NCBI GenBank assembly: GCA_030691985.1
Contig: JAUYDB010000228.1
Span: 1 to 9,363, forward strand
From: Candidatus Omnitrophota bacterium
Lineage (GTDB): Bacteria; Omnitrophota; Gorgyraeia; 2-01-FULL-45-10
Reading direction: 5' to 3'
Length of the DNA: 9,363 nt
In this document: positions 5,226 to 9,363 of the stretch, piece after piece
Numbering within the stretch: position 1 is the stretch's first letter
Layout: each line of letters begins with the position of its first letter
Translations under genes and position numbers: made by a program
Notes under the pieces: model-generated
Databases searched by the model: none
The model's input: the letters and a program-made list of their open reading frames with translations, nothing else
What the model was told of the DNA's origin: nothing

Positions 5226-8200
5226 ATGTACACACGCAACGAGAAGATAGTCCCCGTATATATCGAAGAAGAGATGAAGGATTCCTACATCAATTACGCC
5301 ATGAGCGTAATCGTAGGCAGGGCGCTGCCGGATGCCCGGGACGGACTGAAACCCGTCCACCGCCGCATCCTCTACGCAATGATGGATCTGGGCCTGGAGC
5401 ACAACAAGCCGTACAAGAAAACGGCGCGCATCGTGGGCGAATGTTTTACAAAAGATACATTGGTAACAAGCGATAAAGGCCTTATCCCCATTCAGGAAAT
5501 ACGGCGCGGCGACCTTGTTTATACTCAAAATGGGCTGGAAAAAGTAACGAATCTTTTTGAAATGCCGCCCAGAGAATTGTTAAAAATAGAGCTTGAGAAC
5601 GGGCTTTCCAATACCGTAACGCCGTCTCAAAAATTTAAGGTTATAACGAAAACCCTGGGGTTTGCGTGGAAGGAAGCAAAAGAGATTAGAGCGGACGATT
5701 ACGTGGTAATGAAGGCCGCATATCCCGAGATAAAAAATAAGGTGTTTATTGGCAGCTATGCGGGCAGCCGCCCAATCTATCTTAATGAGAACATTGCCTA
5801 CGCCTTAGGAGCGCTGCTGTCAGATGGCTGGATAGAGGGAGGGACCAACAGACTCTGCTTTTATTCGACGCGCAGGGAAGTCATGGATAGAATTTATCAT
5901 ATATTCAGAGAAGAATTTAGTTATGAGGCGAAGATAGAAACCAAGCCCTACATCTATAAAACAGAAAAAAGCGAAATTAAGAATACCGCGTATCAGATCA
6001 GGATTCACAAACGCCGGATTAACGAGTTTTTTGTAAGGATGTTTTTGTTAAAGGGAGTGAATGCGTTAACAAAGAAGATCCCATGCCAGATATTTGTCTC
6101 ACCGCCATCTGTAGTATGGGCTTTGATCTCCGGCCTAATCGACGGAGACGGCAGTATCCACAACAATAGGAACGTTATTCATTACGGTTCGATTTCGGAG
6201 GAACTGATAAATCAATTGCAGATACTTCTGCATCATCAGAATGTGTTGGGGGTGCGATACAGCGAAGAACCCGGCAATAGGCATATAGTAAACCGCAGGA
6301 TGGTGGTAACCCGGCATAAATTTTATAGTTTAGAGATCAGGGGAGCCTATGCGCGCTTGTTGGCCTCGCGCCTGTCTTTAGCCGAGCCTCGCAAAAACGC
6401 CAGGATAATAAATATGCTCGCCAGGGAAGGAAGGGACGCATGGTCAAGCCTGGACGCTATCCCATATGCGGGCAAAATGATATTCGAAGAACTGACGAGA
6501 GCGCATCTGGGCGGCGGGTGGTATCAGGATGCCGGCGGCGCGAAATTCAGGTCGGGCGTGAAGTATAAGGCCGGATGTAAAATAAGATATTCGTCGGATT
6601 TGAGCGAAAAACCGCTCAAGATTTCACAGATAGTGGACTGGGGGATAATAGAAAAGTTAAAAAGGACAGATTCCGCAATCGGCGGTTTTTTAGGCGAGGT
6701 TATACGCGAACGGCTATATTTCGCGAAAGTAGCCTCTGTAGAGCCGGCGGCGGCCGAAAAAACATTTGATATTCAAGTTGCGAACAAACATGAATTTATC
6801 GCCAACGGGATGATCTCTCATAATTGCCTTGGCAAATATCACCCGCACGGCGATGTTGCGGTCTACGATACGCTTGTCAGAATGGCGCAGGACTTCTCCC
6901 TCAGGTATCCGCTCGTGGACGGACAGGGTAATTTTGGATCAGTCGATGGGGATCCGGCCGCGAGCATGCGTTATACCGAAGCGCGCCTTGAGCACATCAC
7001 CGATTGGATGCTCCTCGACATAGAAAAAAACACGGTGGACTTCACGCCGAATTTTGACAATTCACTGCAGGAACCGACAGTGCTTCCCGCGTGCCTTCCG
7101 AACCTTTTGGTGAACGGCTCAAGCGGTATCGCCGTCGGCATGGCCACGAACATACCTCCTCATAACTTGAAAGAGGTCTGCGAAGCGGCCATGTATGTTA
7201 TTGATAACCCGGAATGCGAAGCGAAGGACCTGTTGAAAAAGATTAAAGGGCCGGACTTCCCGACGGGTGGTATCATACGCGGCACCGAAGGGATAAAGAA
7301 GGCCTACACGACAGGCCGCGGCATAATCAGGGTGAACGCGAAAGCCTACATAGAGGAAAGCAAGTCCGGCAAAGAGGCCATTATCGTAAAAGAGATACCT
7401 TACATGGTAAACAAATCAAATCTTATAGAATCTATCGCTCGGCTCGTTCAGGAAAAAAAGATCGAGGGCATAAGCGACCTGCGCGACGAATCCGATAAGG
7501 ACGGCATGAGGATAGTCGTGGAATTAAAGCGCGGGGTCAACGCCAACATAATATTAAACCAGCTCTATAAGCGCACACAGATGCAGGAGACCTTCGGCGT
7601 TATCATGCTTGCCCTGGTAGACGGAAGGCCGAGAGTCCTCGACCTTAAAGAAGTTCTCGAGGAGTTTGTGAAACATCGCAAAAATATCATTGTGCGAAGA
7701 ACGAGGTTTGACCTGGAGAAGGCCCAGGAGCGGGCGCACATCCTGGAAGGCTTAAAGATCGCGCTTAAGAACCTGGATCGGATCATCAAGATCATAAAAG
7801 AATCCGAAAATCCTCAAGCCGCGAAAGAAGAGCTTATAAAGAAATTCGATCTTTCCGACAGGCAGGCGCAGGCGATACTCGAGATGCAGCTGCAGCGCCT
7901 GACCGGGCTGGAGCGCGATAAAATTGACAGGGAATACCTGGAACTAATAAAAAGAATAGAGCTTTACAAATCGATCCTCGCCAGCGAAAAGAAGGTGCTG
8001 GAGATCATAAAAGATGAAACGAAATTGCTCTGCGAAAAATTCGGAGATGAGAGGCGCACCGAGATCGCCCCCGAACAGGAGGAGCTTGAAATAGAGGACC
8101 TGATCGCCGAAGAGGATGTTGTGACAACGATCAGCCACGCGGGATACATAAAGAGACTGCCCGTATCCAGCTATAGAAAGCAGCGCCGGGGCGGTAAAGG

Positions 8201-9179
8201 CGTAACGGGCGCGGAGATGAAAGAGGAGGACTTCATAGAGCACCTCTTCATCGCCTCGACGCATGACTACATCCTCTTCTTTACCGATAAGGGAGTGGTC
8301 CATTGGCTGAAGGTCCATGAGATACCTGAAGCGGGGCGCCTTTCAAAAGGAAAGGCGGTCATCAACCTGCTATCGCTGGCATCGGGCGAGAAGATAAGCG
8401 CGTTCGTGCCGGTGAGGGAATTCAAAGAGGGGCGTTTTCTGATTATGGCGACGAAAACAGGAAACATAAAGAAGACGACGCTTACCGCTTACGCGAATCC
8501 GCGGAAAGGCGGCATCATAGGCATGGGCCTGGAGAAGGACGACGAACTTATAGGAGTGGAACTGACGAACGGAGACGATGAAATTCTTCTCGGCACCAGA
8601 GAAGGCAAGGCCATACGGTTTAAAGAATCCCAGGTTCGGGAAACGGGCCGGGCCGCGAAAGGCGTCAGAGGGATAAGGCTCGGGAAAAAAGATGCTTGCA
8701 TAGCGATGCAGGTTGTAAGGGCGGACCAGACGGTGCTGACAGTGACCGGGCAGGGCTTTGGCAAGAGGACGCCGTTCAAAGAATACCGCCTGCAATCCCG
8801 CGGCGGCAAAGGCATTATAAATATTAAGACAACCGGTAAAAACGGCGAAACCGTTTGCATAAAGACCGTTTCCGACAGAGACGAGATCATGCTCATGACC
8901 GAAAAGGGCATGATAGTCCGGTCGCCGATAAAGGATATCCGCGCTACCGGCCGCTCGACGCAAGGCGTGCGGCTTATACGGGTTGAGCAGCAAGATGCCG
9001 TTGCCTCAATAGCAAAGATCGTGCCGGAAGACGAGGATGAGCGGGCCGAAGAGGAAACGGTGGTAGTCGAGGCCCCTCAAAAATCTCCCGAGCCGAAAAT
9101 AGAGACGCCGGAAAAGGCCAAAGAGGAGAAGGCCGAAAAAAAGAAGGCAAAAAAAGGAAAGGCGAAGAGAAAGAAATAA
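5226..9179 (+). CDS. gyrA: DNA gyrase subunit A precursor with in-frame intein
   Basis: This 1317-residue precursor gives an 856-residue GyrA after removal of residues 73-533. The N-terminus, EEMKDSYINYAMSVIVGRALPDARDGLKPVHRRIL, is diagnostic of type IIA topoisomerase A subunits. After the intein come GKYHPHGD, RMAQDFSLRYPLVDGQGNFGS and the catalytic Tyr in SMRYTEARL: Y583 in the precursor, Tyr122 in the mature protein, matching E. coli numbering. The C-terminal domain starts with a perfect GyrA box, QRRGGKG (986-992), which marks true gyrase rather than ParC. It continues with five further blade motifs: RLSKGKAVINL, NPRKGGIIGMG, RAAKGVRGIRL, SRGGKGIINI and RSTQGVRLIRV. The last 50 or so residues go from acidic (EDEDERAEEE) to very basic (KKKAKKGKAKRKK). 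GyrA cleaves and rejoins the DNA gate segment and wraps DNA. The residue equivalent to E. coli Ser83 is Val (V544). Confidence 0.97.
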   Translation: MYTRNEKIVPVYIEEEMKDSYINYAMSVIVGRALPDARDGLKPVHRRILYAMMDLGLEHNKPYKKTARIVGECFTKDTLVTSDKGLIPIQEIRRGDLVYTQNGLEKVTNLFEMPPRELLKIELENGLSNTVTPSQKFKVITKTLGFAWKEAKEIRADDYVVMKAAYPEIKNKVFIGSYAGSRPIYLNENIAYALGALLSDGWIEGGTNRLCFYSTRREVMDRIYHIFREEFSYEAKIETKPYIYKTEKSEIKNTAYQIRIHKRRINEFFVRMFLLKGVNALTKKIPCQIFVSPPSVVWALISGLIDGDGSIHNNRNVIHYGSISEELINQLQILLHHQNVLGVRYSEEPGNRHIVNRRMVVTRHKFYSLEIRGAYARLLASRLSLAEPRKNARIINMLAREGRDAWSSLDAIPYAGKMIFEELTRAHLGGGWYQDAGGAKFRSGVKYKAGCKIRYSSDLSEKPLKISQIVDWGIIEKLKRTDSAIGGFLGEVIRERLYFAKVASVEPAAAEKTFDIQVANKHEFIANGMISHNCLGKYHPHGDVAVYDTLVRMAQDFSLRYPLVDGQGNFGSVDGDPAASMRYTEARLEHITDWMLLDIEKNTVDFTPNFDNSLQEPTVLPACLPNLLVNGSSGIAVGMATNIPPHNLKEVCEAAMYVIDNPECEAKDLLKKIKGPDFPTGGIIRGTEGIKKAYTTGRGIIRVNAKAYIEESKSGKEAIIVKEIPYMVNKSNLIESIARLVQEKKIEGISDLRDESDKDGMRIVVELKRGVNANIILNQLYKRTQMQETFGVIMLALVDGRPRVLDLKEVLEEFVKHRKNIIVRRTRFDLEKAQERAHILEGLKIALKNLDRIIKIIKESENPQAAKEELIKKFDLSDRQAQAILEMQLQRLTGLERDKIDREYLELIKRIELYKSILASEKKVLEIIKDETKLLCEKFGDERRTEIAPEQEELEIEDLIAEEDVVTTISHAGYIKRLPVSSYRKQRRGGKGVTGAEMKEEDFIEHLFIASTHDYILFFTDKGVVHWLKVHEIPEAGRLSKGKAVINLLSLASGEKISAFVPVREFKEGRFLIMATKTGNIKKTTLTAYANPRKGGIIGMGLEKDDELIGVELTNGDDEILLGTREGKAIRFKESQVRETGRAAKGVRGIRLGKKDACIAMQVVRADQTVLTVTGQGFGKRTPFKEYRLQSRGGKGIINIKTTGKNGETVCIKTVSDRDEIMLMTEKGMIVRSPIKDIRATGRSTQGVRLIRVEQQDAVASIAKIVPEDEDERAEEETVVVEAPQKSPEPKIETPEKAKEEKAEKKKAKKGKAKRKK
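5442..6824 (+). mobile_element. GyrA intein, 461 aa, with LAGLIDADG homing endonuclease
   Basis: The intein starts at C73 (CFTKDTLVTSDKGLIPI, block A) and ends at GMISHN, followed by Cys534 of CLGKYHPHGD. Removal restores ARIVGE-CLGKYHPHGD, the conserved stretch just before the quinolone-resistance region. Block F is TFDIQVANKHEF with D443 and H450 (intein numbering); block G has H460, N461 and Cys at +1. Block B reads TPSQKF: T60 is present but the usual His is Gln63 (codon CAA, 5628-5630). The insertion point corresponds to E. coli GyrA 72/73, unlike the mycobacterial GyrA inteins, which interrupt the gene beside the catalytic Tyr. The N-terminal and endonuclease parts are AT-rich (about 40% GC in a sampled line), but much of 6360-6540 reaches 53-63%. 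Intein identity is certain from the restored host sequence; splicing efficiency is open. Confidence 0.95.
5799..6155 (+). other. LAGLIDADG endonuclease motifs inside the GyrA intein
   Basis: Two dodecapeptide motifs are visible: YALGALLSDGWI from residue 192 and ALISGLIDGDGSI around 299-311. The metal-binding acids at the eighth motif position, D200 and D308, are both retained, with about 108 residues between them, as in monomeric two-motif homing endonucleases. A further segment with LDAIPYAGKMIFEEL lies between the second motif and the C-terminal splicing blocks; similar IP-containing regions occur in many LAGLIDADG inteins. The enzyme would be expected to cut intein-free gyrA at the insertion site. 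Cleavage activity is inferred from the intact acids. Confidence 0.88.
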
Positions 9180-9273
9180 CCGTGTTTCGTAGCCCGTTTA
9201 TCGCAGCCTGTAACCCAACGAATGACGGCCTATGGATGACGGATAACGAAACGATGCTGTAACGAATCATAAC

Positions 9274-9351
9274 GTCCCCATCGTCTAGTCTGGTCTAGGA
9301 CATCAGATTTTCATTCTGACGACACCGGTTCGAATCCGGTTGGGGACGCCA
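9274..9351 (+). tRNA. tRNA-Glu (anticodon UUC), CCA encoded
   Basis: The acceptor arm GTCCCCA (9274-9280) pairs with TGGGGAC (9341-9347), followed by discriminator G and an encoded CCA (9349-9351). The D arm is GTCTAG...CTAGGAC. The anticodon stem TCAGA/TCTGA (9303-9307, 9315-9319) encloses TTTTCAT with anticodon TTC at 9310-9312. The T arm is ACCGG-TTCGAAT-CCGGT (9324-9340). The layout, including the GTCCCC...GGGGACGCCA ends, matches bacterial tRNA-Glu. It lies 94 nt after gyrA. That spacer has no recognisable gene, only two short direct repeats of ATGACGG (9222-9228, 9236-9242) and recurring AACGAA. Confidence 0.97.
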
Positions 9352-9363
9352 CTATAAAAGGCG

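Noticed and set aside
8370..8993. A 207-codon open frame on the minus strand within gyrA
   Set aside because: It lies wholly opposite the conserved GyrA C-terminal domain, resembles no family I know, and has no ribosome site or promoter. It is a by-product of GC-rich codons on the other strand.
9180..9273. Small ORF or clear promoter between gyrA and tRNA-Glu
   Set aside because: The ATGs here meet stops within a few codons, and no convincing -35/-10 pair could be read. Only short ATGACGG and AACGAA repeats are visible.

Overview
This window is a bacterial replication and topology locus, read entirely on the + strand: the 3' part of dnaN (sliding clamp), a short dciA/DUF721 gene, gyrB, gyrA and a tRNA-Glu(UUC). 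The order dnaN-dciA-gyrB-gyrA is typical of the neighbourhood of a bacterial origin, but recF, which often follows dnaN, is missing here. Both gyrase subunits have the architecture expected of a Gram-negative-type lineage. GyrB carries a long insert of about 185 residues in its Toprim region, and GyrA has a complete six-bladed C-terminal domain. The Lys-rich coding style, the GyrB insert and the TAGCGTATAGCG-type intergenic repeats suggest an uncultured bacterium, perhaps of the PVC/Omnitrophota kind. That placement is a low-confidence inference.

The outstanding feature is that BOTH gyrase subunits are interrupted by full-length inteins with different endonucleases. GyrB holds a 433-residue intein (2633-3931) exactly between EGDSAGG and SAKQGRDR of the Toprim motif. 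It has an HNH endonuclease followed by Trp-rich repeats, and its splicing blocks closely resemble the cyanobacterial Synechocystis GyrB intein. GyrA holds a 461-residue LAGLIDADG intein (5442-6824) between residues 72 and 73 of the mature protein, just before GKYHPHGD. This is not the site used by the mycobacterial GyrA inteins, which lies next to the catalytic Tyr. Removing the inteins gives an 838-aa GyrB and an 856-aa GyrA, with the catalytic tyrosine at exactly position 122, as in E. coli. The GyrA intein has Gln in place of the usual block B His; all other splicing residues in both inteins look intact.

The two intergenic regions before gyrB (1149-1279) and before gyrA (5105-5222) are copies of one element. 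Each has an array of GCGTATA-like heptamers, a central spacer, an inverted array of the same heptamers, and a shared 3' end (CTATAACGAGGCGA) that contains the ribosome binding site of the downstream gyrase gene. The copies differ by whole heptamers, so this looks like a dispersed or duplicated repeat that supplies translation signals.

How it fits together: DnaN and DciA act in replication (clamp; helicase loading), and GyrB and GyrA form the A2B2 gyrase that removes positive supercoils ahead of the fork. Two independent protein-splicing events should be needed before an active gyrase tetramer can form. The window ends just after tRNA-Glu, with 94 nt of non-coding spacer between gyrA and the tRNA.
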